NCBI RefSeq assembly: GCF_042139015.1
Contig: NZ_JBHIKY010000019.1
Span: 9,399 to 73,398, forward strand
Direction of reading: 5' to 3'
DNA from: JBHIKY01 sp042139015
GTDB taxonomy: Bacteria > Bacillota > Bacilli > Bacillales > Marinococcaceae
Length of the DNA stretch: 64,000 bases
The notes below the pieces were generated by a model. That model worked only from the letters and a program-made list of their open reading frames with translations, was not told the origin of the DNA and did not search any database. Positions 15,299 through 24,738 of the stretch are shown here, one piece after another (positions within the stretch are counted from its first letter, which is position 1; every line of letters begins with the position of its first letter). The position numbers and the translations under genes were made by a program.

Positions 15299-15934
15299 TT
15301 ATTGGTCACTGCTTTGTATAACTAGCAGCCGTCCCTTCTTAACGAAAACAGCTGCTGTTTTTTCAATCATTTTGTTACTTACTCCGAGTGAAGAACTTCT
15401 TTTTAGTGTTGCATTTTCGAGCGGGTAATAAAACCCTTTAATCGACACTCCTTCAACAATTTCAGACAAAGGCAGAAGTGAAACGTACGGATAGGAATTT
15501 GCATTAATATTTAAAGAACTATCAGTAAGCTGAATAATATTTGTATTATTTTGCAGCTCTAGTCTCAACCCAAGCTCTAGAGCGCGCTCTAATAAAAAGA
15601 TATTCGTGAGGGAGTGATCAAATCTAGAGCCGAGAGCGCCGAATGCTAAAACTTTCGAAAAAGGCAGGCCAGCTGCCGCCTCAAGCCCCAATTCCATATC
15701 AGATTGGTTTTTATTAACAGCGTCACATTGCATTACTTGTTTACTGTTCTCCTGGATTGTTATTAATTCTTCTTTAGATACAGAATCAAAATCACCAAGA
15801 GCAATATCAGGATAAAAGCCGTTCATAATCAGTCTGTGTGCTCCTCGATCGACTCCAATTAGTATGTCTGTATCGTTTACTACTTTATACGCTTCACTCT
15901 CTATCGTACCGCCGCCAAACAATAAAGTTTTCAT
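15299..15934 (-). CDS. thiN: Thiamine diphosphokinase
   Basis: A 211-residue thiamine pyrophosphokinase. Motifs are IGVDRGAHRL, DIALGDFDSVS, NKNQSDMELGLEAA and AFGALGSRFDHSLTNIFLL, where the acidic residues bind Mg2+ and ATP. It converts thiamine to thiamine diphosphate in the cytoplasm. The ATG follows AAGGAGCTACT. It is the first gene of a likely pair with the TspO-like gene. In B. subtilis thiN sits elsewhere, near ribosome-assembly genes, so the context here differs. No TPP riboswitch was seen upstream. Confidence 0.9.
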   Translation of the reverse strand: MKTLLFGGGTIESEAYKVVNDTDILIGVDRGAHRLIMNGFYPDIALGDFDSVSKEELITIQENSKQVMQCDAVNKNQSDMELGLEAAAGLPFSKVLAFGALGSRFDHSLTNIFLLERALELGLRLELQNNTNIIQLTDSSLNINANSYPYVSLLPLSEIVEGVSIKGFYYPLENATLKRSSSLGVSNKMIEKTAAVFVKKGRLLVIQSSDQ

Positions 15935-15961
15935 AGTAGCTCCTTCATATTTGCATAGTCA

Positions 15962-17323
15962 TTACCCATAAGCCGAGCTTTTCAGAGCATCCGCCTGGAC
16001 TTTCCGAAGTCGGAAATAGAGCGTAGAAGCTACAGCAGCGAGTGCTGTAATTATCCCAATCCAATATCCGAGAGGTCCAAAGTCTGTGAACGAAGCAAGT
16101 CCATATCCCAGCGGAAGACCGATTATCCAAAATGAAACAAATGCATACAGAAAAGGCACATTCACATCTTTATAGCCCCTTAGAACTCCCTGGATGGGAG
16201 TGGCAACCGCATCAGACATTTGAAAAAAGATGGCATAAATAAGAAATACCCTCATCCATTCTGCTACTTCCTCATTCGATGTATAAAGAACCGTCACTGG
16301 ACTTCTCAGGAAATAGATCAGCACCGAAGCAATCACACCCAGCCCAAAGGCTGTGAGCATACCCAGCCTGGCATATTGTTTTGCATGCTGAATTCTTTCT
16401 GCGCCAGCTTCAAAGCCAACGACGATTGTTAAAGCAAAGGCAATACTTAGAGGAAGCATGTATAACAGAGATGCAAAATTAATAGCTGCCTGATGAGCTG
16501 CTATCACCTCTGTACTAAATTCACTCATTAACAGGGTAATTGCAGCAAATATACTAGTTTCAAAAAATATAGTACAGCCTATCGGCAGGCCGATTAATAA
16601 TATTTCTTTCCAAGCTGTAAATGACACACGCTGTCTCAAGCGGAATATACGGAAAGATCGGAATGGTTTTACTTTAATCGTATAATACATTGCAATACCA
16701 AGAATAAACCAGTAAGTTACAGCAGAGGCATAGCCAGCACCTATTCCCCCGAGCTCTGGAAAACCAAATTTGCCAAAGATCAATAAATAATTCATGGCCA
16801 CATTTACCGGCAAAGCGAGCAGTGTGACAATCATCGTTACTCTCGTCTGACCAAGTGAATCTATAAATCCTCGAAGTGCCTGCTGGAAAAATAACGCAGG
16901 AATTCCAAAAGCCATACCGATCAAATAATGTTTTGCGATGAATTGAACATCTGTTTCAAGACTCATTATTTCTAAAACAGGATTTAGAATAGCCGCTCCC
17001 GCGATCAGAACCAATACTGATAGCGCTATGGAAAGATAAACTCCCTGCAAAACTTTAAAGGGAACTTTATCTTTTTCCCCAGCTCCGATATGCTGAGAAA
17101 GAATTGGAGTCATCGCCATCATGACACCGCCCAGCCCAGTAAATACAGGAAGCCAGATGCTTGACCCTATTGCTACTCCTGCCAATTCCTTTGCCCCTGC
17201 TCTTCCTGACATCATGGTGTCAAACATATTCATGCCGTACATTCCTATTTGTGTAGCTAATATCGGAAGCATGACATGTATAAATAATTTAAGTTTTTCG
17301 CTTGTAGTTGATGTCGGATACAT
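15962..17323 (-). CDS. MATE family efflux transporter
   Basis: A complete 453-residue MATE protein with 12 predicted membrane segments in two six-helix halves. The N-terminus carries LPILATQIGMYGMNMFDTMM and SGRAGAKELAGVAIGSSIW. A second-half counterpart is LLIGLPIGCTIFFETSIFAA. It resembles the NorM/YeeO-type Na+- or H+-driven multidrug exporters. The ATG follows CGGAGGAAATT. It lies 23 bp downstream of rocB in the same direction, so the two are probably co-transcribed, although no functional link is evident. Confidence 0.9.
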   Translation of the reverse strand: MYPTSTTSEKLKLFIHVMLPILATQIGMYGMNMFDTMMSGRAGAKELAGVAIGSSIWLPVFTGLGGVMMAMTPILSQHIGAGEKDKVPFKVLQGVYLSIALSVLVLIAGAAILNPVLEIMSLETDVQFIAKHYLIGMAFGIPALFFQQALRGFIDSLGQTRVTMIVTLLALPVNVAMNYLLIFGKFGFPELGGIGAGYASAVTYWFILGIAMYYTIKVKPFRSFRIFRLRQRVSFTAWKEILLIGLPIGCTIFFETSIFAAITLLMSEFSTEVIAAHQAAINFASLLYMLPLSIAFALTIVVGFEAGAERIQHAKQYARLGMLTAFGLGVIASVLIYFLRSPVTVLYTSNEEVAEWMRVFLIYAIFFQMSDAVATPIQGVLRGYKDVNVPFLYAFVSFWIIGLPLGYGLASFTDFGPLGYWIGIITALAAVASTLYFRLRKVQADALKSSAYG

Positions 17324-17346
17324 AATTTCCTCCGCAGATTACTTAC

Positions 17347-19059
17347 TCAAGAATGTAAGATTTTTTTTGTTAACGAATAAATCATGTCCGGAAGCGTATC
17401 GAAACTATAAGGTTTATATAGGCGCTCTGTATGTTTATGGGCATCTTTTCCATATACCCCAATATTTACGGAAGGAATATTCAATCCCCGAATCATTTCA
17501 AGAGGAACTGTCTCAACAAAATCTTTATCCGGTATGTTTCCTTTAATATGCTCGAGTACAGAGCTTCCTTCTTTCAGAGTTAAAAAGCTGCTGTCCGATA
17601 AAAATGGAAAGAATCGTCTCGTTTGAAACTTTAAACCGCTCTTTTTTTCGGTATCTATTAACGTTTCGTGCAGAAGTTTTACAATTTGCTTATCTGCTTC
17701 ACTTTTGCTGTTGAGATAATTGTGAGGAATAAAGGGCGGAGCCAGAAATAAAATAACAAGCGGCTTTTTATCCTCTACTAAGTTATAAAGAGCTTCAACT
17801 AGTTCAAAGCAAAGCTCGCGTTTATCCGTAGTATTCGATAATTCTTTTACTTGGTTCCATACTTTTCCAATATCGATGTTTTTCTTTTTAAGGGTGACAG
17901 ACAATTCTTGCAACGTTTTAACTTCACATTTCCAGTCAGCATCAGAATCAGCTGAAGTTTTTGTCCGCTTGTTAAACAGTCTGTATTGTTTTTCCATATA
18001 TTGCTCCACAGTGCTGCAGGCTGCTTCAGCCTCTGATTTAAGAAGCTCGATCGCTTCGTCCGGGTTTTTTTCATACAAGAAATAATTAAAATACATTCTG
18101 CTGCTAAGAGGTGTTTGGACATTATAAGCCTCCTTTGTATCCCGTTGATAGAGACATGTCGGAGGTAAAACATATTCTCCTTTTATTTTTTCAGTTAAGT
18201 TCATATTACTGCTGATTCTTCTGTTAATTTCTGAGGAAATCAACACAGGATTCAGCCCCTTTAGTGATTCGCCCACATGAACCGGATTTCCGAATATCGC
18301 AAAGCATGGTAGAATTTTGCCGGCAGAGCCGGTGTAAACATAATGATATGGATCATCTTTAAATAAGGCAGTTGTATAATCATTGTTAATAGCAAGCTTG
18401 TACTGATAACCATGCATTTCCTGCAGCCTTGTAAGTTCATGCACCGCCGTCATTATTCCTGTATGATCATTTTCTTCATCCGGGTTGAGCAGCAGCAGAA
18501 TATTACCGCTCCAATCAGTGAGTTCGCGGCTGAATTCAAGAAGATTCAGCAGATGTACGGCAATTCCACTCTTCATATCGACTGATCCCCTGCCAAATAA
18601 CCAGTTCCCACTTCGTGCCTCTTTTTGCAGAGTTTGATCGGAATCATGTTTAAAATACCCCGTTAATCGTTCTGAATTAAACGCCGAATCTTTCCAGGAA
18701 CCATAATCATTTATACCAACCGTATCATAATGAGCATGGTAAAGAATCGTTTTTTTTGAAGGAGCTTTTTTCCCGCGAAGTACGGCAAATATATTTTTTC
18801 TCTGAAGTGTATCTCCAGGGATAGGTTGTTCCCAGATGAGTTCCGGGTATTTTTTATATATAGGAAACTCTCGTAGAAAAGCATATAAATAATCTGCAAT
18901 ATCCTTCTCCCCGGTGGAACACGTAATACTTGGTATCTCCATCAAGGTTTTCGTAATTAATTCCAGCTGAATCGGTTTTGTAAGAGTTCTAAGCTTTTCA
19001 TAGAGCTGCTGCGGGGTTAATATACCACGCGTTTGAGTGAACTTATAAATGTCAGTCAT
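17347..19059 (-). CDS. rocB: M20-family peptidase RocB (arginine utilisation)
   Basis: A 570-residue M20/M25/M40 metallopeptidase of the RocB type. Dinuclear zinc-site motifs are YHAHYDTVG, GRGSVDMKSGIAVH and LLNPDEENDHTG. The length and the extra domain after residue 230 match RocB rather than short aminoacylases. In B. subtilis rocB belongs to the arginine/ornithine catabolic regulon, but its reaction is not established. The ATG at 19059 follows CGGAGGGAAGCCC; the open frame extends 24 codons further without support. No rocD/rocF genes are nearby and no clear sigma-54 promoter was found upstream. Confidence 0.85.
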   Translation of the reverse strand: MTDIYKFTQTRGILTPQQLYEKLRTLTKPIQLELITKTLMEIPSITCSTGEKDIADYLYAFLREFPIYKKYPELIWEQPIPGDTLQRKNIFAVLRGKKAPSKKTILYHAHYDTVGINDYGSWKDSAFNSERLTGYFKHDSDQTLQKEARSGNWLFGRGSVDMKSGIAVHLLNLLEFSRELTDWSGNILLLLNPDEENDHTGIMTAVHELTRLQEMHGYQYKLAINNDYTTALFKDDPYHYVYTGSAGKILPCFAIFGNPVHVGESLKGLNPVLISSEINRRISSNMNLTEKIKGEYVLPPTCLYQRDTKEAYNVQTPLSSRMYFNYFLYEKNPDEAIELLKSEAEAACSTVEQYMEKQYRLFNKRTKTSADSDADWKCEVKTLQELSVTLKKKNIDIGKVWNQVKELSNTTDKRELCFELVEALYNLVEDKKPLVILFLAPPFIPHNYLNSKSEADKQIVKLLHETLIDTEKKSGLKFQTRRFFPFLSDSSFLTLKEGSSVLEHIKGNIPDKDFVETVPLEMIRGLNIPSVNIGVYGKDAHKHTERLYKPYSFDTLPDMIYSLTKKILHS

Positions 19060-19238
19060 GGGCTTCCCTCCGTACTTTTCGAAATGCGAAGCTTTCCTTC
19101 TCATTATGTATTTCCGAGAGCTATCATGCAATAAATGAAATAACCTGGCTTGTCTTGACCGGCATCAAATACAAAAAGGAGCTGTATCATAAATGATACT
19201 CGCCCCTTTTACATGGTAAAAAAAGCAGTGGACAAGTC

Positions 19239-19302
19239 CTTCGCTTTCCGTGGGCAGCGCTTCAGCTAACCGGGCAAAACCCGCGCCCGGCGGAAAGCGA
19301 AG
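19239..19302. repeat. Palindromic interspersed repeat, family A (copy 1)
   Basis: A 64-bp element is bounded by perfect 12-bp inverted ends (CTTCGCTTTCCG / CGGAAAGCGAAG). It sits in the 420-bp gene-free stretch upstream of rocB. Its right arm and about 25 bp of outer flank resemble the fragment at 52910-52974. A second imperfect palindrome (GTATCATAAATGATAC) lies just left of it at about 19180-19200. Confidence 0.65.
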
Positions 19303-19386
19303 CGTTTTGACGGAGCATATTATGAAAACTCATAGGTAAACAACCAGGGGCAGTATCAAAAGGTTATAAACAGTTGACGTTCTCCC

Positions 19387-19428
19387 AAAAAATAATCCCG
19401 TATCACTATAAAAGTGGTACGGGATTAC
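19387..19428 (-). terminator. Rho-independent terminator of the sulfate/siroheme operon
   Basis: On the minus strand, TAATCCCGTACCAC pairs with GTGATACGGGATTA (one G-T pair) and is followed by TTTTTTGGG. It marks the end of the cysH-sirC operon. Confidence 0.85.
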
Positions 19429-19482
19429 TTGTTTTAGTGTGATTTTAATCAACAGAGCGGGTACTGAATTTTTATGAACCCT

Positions 19483-19938
19483 TTAAGTATTTAACCATTC
19501 TGGCAATTGAGAGGAAATTTTTTGTTTCAGCTTTTTGGCAAGTGCAGGGTTCCTTCCATTCGTTGAGACTGCAATATGAACCTCCCTGCTCTCAATGGTA
19601 GCAGGAAACGCTATATTACCAATAGAAGGGTTATCCGCTCCATTTACGAGCTGGTTCTCCCGTGCAGCTGCTTCGATCACTGCTTGTGCCTGTTTATCTC
19701 CTGAAGCAGAAACAATAATAAAAGCGTCCTCAAAATATTCTCTCCGGCAGATGTCTTTAATCCAAACGATGGATTCCTTCTCATAAAGAGAAAACAGATC
19801 CTGATGGAGATCTGGAGCCACTACTATCACTTCTGCCTGGGCAGATAAAAGCTTTTCAGCTTTTCGAAGTGCAATTGTTCCTCCCCCTATGATGACCGCT
19901 TTCTTCTTTTCGATAGTCATATAAACAGGGAAATCAAA
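19483..19938 (-). CDS. sirC: Precorrin-2 dehydrogenase (siroheme synthesis)
   Basis: A 151-residue SirC/YlnF-type enzyme. The NAD+-binding motif IIGGGTIALRKAEKLL is near residue 17, SASGDKQAQAVIEAAA and NGADNPSIGNIAFPAT follow, and HIAVSTNGRNPALAKKLK closes the domain. It oxidises precorrin-2 to sirohydrochlorin. The larger CysG/Met8 dimerisation and ferrochelatase part is absent, as expected when a separate SirB is present. The ATG at 19938 overlaps the sirB stop codon. It is the last gene of the sulfate-assimilation operon and supplies the siroheme needed by the sulfite reductase encoded upstream. Confidence 0.9.
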   Translation of the reverse strand, partial: FDFPVYMTIEKKKAVIIGGGTIALRKAEKLLSAQAEVIVVAPDLHQDLFSLYEKESIVWIKDICRREYFEDAFIIVSASGDKQAQAVIEAAARENQLVNGADNPSIGNIAFPATIESREVHIAVSTNGRNPALAKKLKQKISSQLPEWLNT

Positions 19939-20704
19939 CATTGGGCTCTGCTCCAGGAAATAATAGAGGAGCATTTGCGGCTTCTTGTGTTTTCTGCTTA
20001 AGAACCTCACACAGCTGCTCATCATAGCCGAGAAAATCGCAGAGCTTTATAGGAGCAGAACTATGGTTATTTTTTTTCTTAATGGCATCTTCCATCTCTT
20101 TCATTAATATTCCTGTGAAAAGTAGATATGGAAGTACATAGACTACTTCAGCCCTGCTTGTGGTCATCCGCTCCAGACCTTCATCGAATGAAGGAGCAGC
20201 TGCAGCAAGAAATGCTTTTTGGACATGCTCTGCACCGGTTTTTCTACGAAGGGCCTCCCGCATTTTATCAAAGTCTGCCAGTGCATCTTCATCACTGCTG
20301 CCTCTGCCGACCAGCAGAATATCAGCTTTTTGTGAGGCATCCCAGCCTTGTGAAGCGAGACGCTGCTCTAGTACATCCAATACTTTCTCATGAAGCCCAA
20401 ATGGATCTCCGTAATGAATCGGCAGTTCCGGATATTTTTGCTGTACCCTAGCCAGTTCATCAGGAATATCCTTTTTAATATGCCCCGCTGCAAGAAGCAG
20501 TACAGGTGACACTACTAAAGAATTCGCCCCCTGCTGCACGCAGGTATCTGCCCCTTTAATAATATCCGGTTCTGCCAGCTCAAGGAAGCAGGTCTCCTGA
20601 ATGGTATGGGGCATACGTTTCTTCACTTGATCTACAAAGTATTGTAATTGCTCATTTCCTTTTTTTACCCTGCTGCCATGTCCCACATATAAGATGGCTT
20701 GCAT
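19934..20704 (-). CDS. sirB: Sirohydrochlorin ferrochelatase
   Basis: A 256-residue class II chelatase of the CbiX/SirB type with two related halves. Each half begins with a short strand and glycine loop: AILYVGHGSR (His probably a metal ligand) and ADILLVGRGSSDED. Also visible are PVLLLAAGHIKKDIP and YVLPYLLFTGILMKEM, the conserved core of each half. It inserts Fe2+ into sirohydrochlorin to make siroheme. ATG 20704 was preferred because AAGGAGGG is well spaced from it and abuts the upstream ATG at 20710. The 3' end overlaps sirC. Confidence 0.9.
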   Translation of the reverse strand: MQAILYVGHGSRVKKGNEQLQYFVDQVKKRMPHTIQETCFLELAEPDIIKGADTCVQQGANSLVVSPVLLLAAGHIKKDIPDELARVQQKYPELPIHYGDPFGLHEKVLDVLEQRLASQGWDASQKADILLVGRGSSDEDALADFDKMREALRRKTGAEHVQKAFLAAAAPSFDEGLERMTTSRAEVVYVLPYLLFTGILMKEMEDAIKKKNNHSSAPIKLCDFLGYDEQLCEVLKQKTQEAANAPLLFPGAEPNV

Positions 20705-20724
20705 GTACATCCCTCCTTGATGAA

Positions 20725-22167
20725 TTACAACACCATTTCCGGAGTTTGATAAAGGTATTGCAGAAGCTTTTCAGCATTCGGTTCTGCAAGCACAGCATTC
20801 ACACTTATTCCAGCTGCTTGGGCGGCCTTCCTGCTTTTCGTTCCGTAGCAGATTACTGATTTACTGCGGAACCATTCCACCGGCTCAATATTATGCTGTT
20901 TCAGCTCTATTTCAGCATTTTTAACAGCCTTCGCACACGGAAACACAACCGTATTAATTACATTATCCGTAATGAGTCGTCCGAGAGTATTTTCAGTCAG
21001 CTTTCGTTTTTTTACTTCGTGACTGATCCAGAAATTGTAGGAGGTATTCTTTTTAGTAAGACTGTCCTCCTCTCCCACTTCCAGAACTTTCTCTCCGCTC
21101 ATTTCTTTATTTGAAAAAATACCAAGTGATTCAAGCTGCGTTTGCACTCTCTTTGTTTTACCGACAAAGTCAGCCGTAATTGATCTAATATCAATACGCT
21201 TCTTTTTTAAAGCTTCAAAAAAGAAGTCGACACTTTCAGGAGAGGTGAAGATAATTTTATTAAAGGAGGATAAATTGGCAGGAAGCGGATGCTCAGAGCT
21301 GATTACTTCAAAGCGAGGTGCCTCAATTACTTCTGCACCGTCTATCTTTAACTTTTCTGCAATGGTACTGCGTGATGAAGCTGTTTTTACTAACCACACA
21401 TACTTTCCGTGAAGCGGCCTGCTTTCGAACCACGCAAGCTGGCTATTTAACCCTGCTACGTCTCCAACGAGAGTGATCGCCGGATTTTGTACCTTTTCTT
21501 TCTGGGCTTCATGATTGATTGCAGCAAGAGTTCCTTTAACTGTTCGCTGCCGCCCTGTCGTAGCCCATTCAATAATAATTACCGGGGTCTCCGCAGCTTT
21601 CCCATGTTTTAATAGGTTCTCAGCAATTAACGGCAGGTTTTTGACTCCCATGTAAAAAGCAATAGTGTCTACACCTTTCGCAAGGGATTTCCAGTCTGGG
21701 GATGGCTGCCCCTCCTCAGTTTTTCTGTGTCCAGTGACCGCTGCAAAGCTTCCGGAGTAATCTCTATGCGTTATAGGCACCCCGGCGTATAATGGGGCGG
21801 CCATACCGGCTGTAATGCCAGGTACAATTTCATAGAAAATACCGTGCTCTTTCAGCGCAGCTGCTTCCTCGCCGACTCTGCCGAACATACCGGGGTCTCC
21901 GCCTTTCAGTCTGACTACGCTGCATCCCTGTTTTGCTTTATCCACCATAATTTGCTGGATTGCATCCTGACGTAGGTGATGTCTATCAGGAAGCTTGCCG
22001 CAATAAATTCGCTCGGCGTCCTCCCGCGCATATTCAAGCAATAAGGGATTTACTAAACGATCATATAAAATCACATCAGCTTTTTTAATAAGCGAAAGAC
22101 CTTTTACTGTAATAAGTCCTTCGTCCCCTGGTCCTGCACCTACTAAAAAGACACTGCCTGCCGCCAT
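20725..22167 (-). CDS. Uroporphyrinogen-III C-methyltransferase fused to HemD-like domain
   Basis: A 480-residue two-domain protein. Residues 1-245 are a SUMT/CobA methyltransferase: FLVGAGPGDEGLITVKG, VVRLKGGDPGMFGR and VPGITAGMAAPLYAGVPITH. Residues from about 250 onward (YVWLVKTASSRSTIAEKL, then FTSPESVDFFFEAL) have the fold pattern of uroporphyrinogen-III synthase, weakly conserved as usual for HemD. The fusion would close uroporphyrinogen III and methylate it twice to precorrin-2, feeding SirC and SirB encoded just downstream. ATG 22167 follows TGAGGTG; a GTG three codons earlier is possible. Whether the HemD half is active cannot be told from sequence. Confidence 0.85.
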   Translation of the reverse strand: MAAGSVFLVGAGPGDEGLITVKGLSLIKKADVILYDRLVNPLLLEYAREDAERIYCGKLPDRHHLRQDAIQQIMVDKAKQGCSVVRLKGGDPGMFGRVGEEAAALKEHGIFYEIVPGITAGMAAPLYAGVPITHRDYSGSFAAVTGHRKTEEGQPSPDWKSLAKGVDTIAFYMGVKNLPLIAENLLKHGKAAETPVIIIEWATTGRQRTVKGTLAAINHEAQKEKVQNPAITLVGDVAGLNSQLAWFESRPLHGKYVWLVKTASSRSTIAEKLKIDGAEVIEAPRFEVISSEHPLPANLSSFNKIIFTSPESVDFFFEALKKKRIDIRSITADFVGKTKRVQTQLESLGIFSNKEMSGEKVLEVGEEDSLTKKNTSYNFWISHEVKKRKLTENTLGRLITDNVINTVVFPCAKAVKNAEIELKQHNIEPVEWFRSKSVICYGTKSRKAAQAAGISVNAVLAEPNAEKLLQYLYQTPEMVL

Positions 22168-22203
22168 AAACGGCACCTCATTTCTCGTATTCTTGGTGAA
22201 ACG

Positions 22204-22452
22204 TCATTTGCCCTGGAAGTTATTATTTTCCAGGGCAGTTTGAACGGGATCTTCTGCAAAGACAAAAGCTGCCCCTGCTTTAATGCTGCGTTTTTGTGTG
22301 ATGCATAAGTTTTCAATGACAGGTAATCGCAAAAAGCTTTTTTCCACTTCCACTTCTGCCAGTTCAAATGCTTTTTCCTCAGATTCTGCAGCAACAGCAA
22401 CATAGACTACACCATAATCTTTTGTTTCTGCTTCAATCCGATATAAATTCAT
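22204..22452 (-). CDS. DUF3906 family protein
   Basis: An 82-residue protein beginning MNLYRIEAETKDYGVVYVAV, with AAESEEKAFELAEVEVEKSF in the middle, which fits the DUF3906 family of Bacillales. It looks like a small alpha/beta domain. Its position between sulfite reductase and the siroheme methyltransferase suggests a helper role in sulfite reduction or siroheme supply; this is inference from context only. Its ATG overlaps the sulfite reductase stop codon by 4 bp, so translation is coupled. Confidence 0.75.
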   Translation of the reverse strand: MNLYRIEAETKDYGVVYVAVAAESEEKAFELAEVEVEKSFLRLPVIENLCITQKRSIKAGAAFVFAEDPVQTALENNNFQGK

Positions 22453-24083
22453 GCGCCCTGCTCCTGGCGTGATGCAAGGACCGCGTCGAGTTTTTCTTGA
22501 AGAGCGGTGAGACCGGTACGCTCTACATATGCAAAGAATGTCTCGCTGTCTTCCTTTTGCTCATCAAAATGAATTAATAATTCCTTAACTACCTCAGGTA
22601 AAATTTCTGCGTCAATTTTTCCCTTCAGCTTTTTATTGAATTGCGCGACACCTTTCTCTAATGTCCCTCCAACGTGTAATTCAAACGCATCGATCATCTG
22701 TTTATCTTTCGTGCGCATTTTCATTCCCTGAAAGCCTATGTCAGCAATCTGACGCTGGCCGCAGGAATTAGGACAGCCGACCATATGAAGCCGGACTGGA
22801 ACGTCGAGTGAAATTTCATTATCAAGGTACTCTGCAACTCTGCGCATTCTTTCTTTAGTTTCTACAACTGCGAGGTTACAATACTCTATTCCCGTACAGG
22901 AAACAGAATAGGCCATAAAGTTATCCGGCTCTGTTGTAATTCTTTCAAATAGGTGCTCATTCAGCATCTCATCTGTTTTATTATTTGGCACACCCGGAAT
23001 GATTAGATTCTGAGAATTGCAAGTTCTTACTTCTCCGCTGCCATACTTCCTTGCGATTCTTGCAAGCTCAAACCATTCTGCAGAGTCCATTCTTCCAACA
23101 GGAACATTAAAGCCCACATAGCTTAATCCTTCCTGTTTTTGTGGATGTACACCGTAAAAATAACCACCGTTCCAATCCTCCGTTTTATCGATCCCTTTAG
23201 AAGGAAGTTCTCCAGTGTATTCAATAAGCTTTTGGAGAAACGCTTCCGCACCCCAGTCAGCAACTAAAAACTTCAGTCTTGCACGATGGCGCTTCTGGCG
23301 GTAGCCAAAGTCACGGAAAATGGTTGCTACTGCAATGGCCACATCCTTTACTCTTTCAGGACGCACAAAAGCATCAATTTCTTCTGCCAGATAAGGTTTA
23401 GCCGAAAGTCCGCCTCCTACCTTAACATGGAAACCTATGATTTCTTCTCCATCAATTTCTTTTACAGCAGGAGTAAAAGCAAGACAGTTTATCATATCAT
23501 GGCCGGCATTATGGATATTGGAAGAAATAGATGTTTTAAATTTTCTAGGTAAGTTCGAAAAATCAGGGTTTCTCTGAAAAAATTGAAATACATCTTCAAC
23601 AATTTCTCTCGTATCCATTAATTCATCCGGATCAATTCCTGCCAATGGATTACCGACTATCGTTCTTGGGATATCACCACAGGCTCCGACAGAAGACAAG
23701 CCGACTTTCTCAAGTCGGTTAAAAATATCAGGGAGCTGTTCTATTTCCAGCCAATGAAATTGTATCGCCTGGCGTGTAGTGATATCAATCACACCGCGGC
23801 CGTAGTCTCTGCCGATGGAAGCTAGAGCTTCTATCTGATCATTCGTGATAATACCTGATGGAATATTTACACGCATCATAAAGTACCCATCTTCTTTAGG
23901 ACGCTGCAGGTACAGACCTGCCCATTTAAATGTCGGCCAGTCTTCCTTTGGAATTGAATCAAAACCGTTGGCTGCATAATACTCTATGTCATTTAAAATA
24001 TCTAAACCGTCCCGGTCGAGCTTTCTCAATTCATCCTTATTTAACTGGTCCGGATTCTCGGCCCACGTTTTTTTATAAGCCAT
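22449..24083 (-). CDS. Assimilatory sulfite reductase (siroheme, ferredoxin-type)
   Basis: A 544-residue nitrite/sulfite reductase of the single-chain siroheme type. It has two ferredoxin-like half domains and two siroheme/Fe4S4 halves; the cluster ligands are visible as CTGIEYC and GCPNSC in the C-terminal third. RDYGRGVIDITTRQAIQFHW and GACGDIPRTIVGNPLAG are other family marks. Context (cysH, sat, cysC, siroheme genes) argues for sulfite to sulfide rather than nitrite reduction. There is no CysJ-type flavoprotein beside it, so ferredoxin is the likely donor. The ATG at 24083 follows AGGAGGGGAAGTT; the open frame begins 14 codons earlier without support. Confidence 0.9.
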   Translation of the reverse strand: MAYKKTWAENPDQLNKDELRKLDRDGLDILNDIEYYAANGFDSIPKEDWPTFKWAGLYLQRPKEDGYFMMRVNIPSGIITNDQIEALASIGRDYGRGVIDITTRQAIQFHWLEIEQLPDIFNRLEKVGLSSVGACGDIPRTIVGNPLAGIDPDELMDTREIVEDVFQFFQRNPDFSNLPRKFKTSISSNIHNAGHDMINCLAFTPAVKEIDGEEIIGFHVKVGGGLSAKPYLAEEIDAFVRPERVKDVAIAVATIFRDFGYRQKRHRARLKFLVADWGAEAFLQKLIEYTGELPSKGIDKTEDWNGGYFYGVHPQKQEGLSYVGFNVPVGRMDSAEWFELARIARKYGSGEVRTCNSQNLIIPGVPNNKTDEMLNEHLFERITTEPDNFMAYSVSCTGIEYCNLAVVETKERMRRVAEYLDNEISLDVPVRLHMVGCPNSCGQRQIADIGFQGMKMRTKDKQMIDAFELHVGGTLEKGVAQFNKKLKGKIDAEILPEVVKELLIHFDEQKEDSETFFAYVERTGLTALQEKLDAVLASRQEQGA

Positions 24084-24105
24084 AACTTCCCCTCCTGTCG
24101 GACTG

Positions 24106-24708
24106 CTAGAGCAGTCCTTTTTCACGGAGCTGCTCCAGTATAGCGTCAGCAGCCTTTTCTATATTGTACTCCTCTGTGTCAATTACAATTTCAGGAGCTT
24201 CCGGTTCCTCGTAAGGAGAGCTGATTCCAGTAAACTCAGGAATTTCTCCTTTACGGGCTTTTTGATATAAGCCTTTAGGGTCACGCTGCTCACAAGTATC
24301 CAGGCTGCATTTTACGTAAACTTCAAAGAATTCTCCGTCGTTCAAAAGATTACGCACCTGCGCTCTGTCTTCTTTGTATGGAGATATAAATGCAGTACTC
24401 ACAATCGTGCCTGCATCAACGAAAAGCTTTGCTACCTCTCCAATTCTGCGAATATTTTCCTGGCGGTCCTCCGGTGAAAATCCGAGATCCTTATTTAATC
24501 CATGACGGACATTATCCCCATCAAGCACATAGGTTAATCGATCTTCTTCAAACAGTTTGCGGGACACTGCATTGGCAAGAGTAGACTTTCCTGAGCCGGA
24601 CAGACCTGTGAACCACAGGACAAAACTTTCGTGCCCTAATCTTTTGGACCGTTCTTTCCTTGAAACTGAAGCATCATGCCATACAATATTTTTCTCTGTT
24701 GTACTCAT
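24106..24708 (-). CDS. cysC: Adenylylsulfate kinase
   Basis: A 200-residue APS kinase. The P-loop [14 protein letters not shown] is at about residues 34-47, followed by [28 protein letters not shown] and [13 protein letters not shown], the family's APS-binding and lid segments. It phosphorylates APS to PAPS. Because the reductase encoded upstream appears to be an APS-type CysH, PAPS may be a side branch here or both substrates may be used. It overlaps the start region of the sulfite reductase frame but not its chosen ATG. The ATG follows GGAAAGGCGG. Confidence 0.95.
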   Translation of the reverse strand: MSTTEKNIVWHDASVSRKERSKRLGHESFVLWFTGLSGSGKSTLANAVSRKLFEEDRLTYVLDGDNVRHGLNKDLGFSPEDRQENIRRIGEVAKLFVDAGTIVSTAFISPYKEDRAQVRNLLNDGEFFEVYVKCSLDTCEQRDPKGLYQKARKGEIPEFTGISSPYEEPEAPEIVIDTEEYNIEKAADAILEQLREKGLL

Positions 24709-24738
24709 TAATGTTTACCGCCTTTCCTACTGTGAAAT

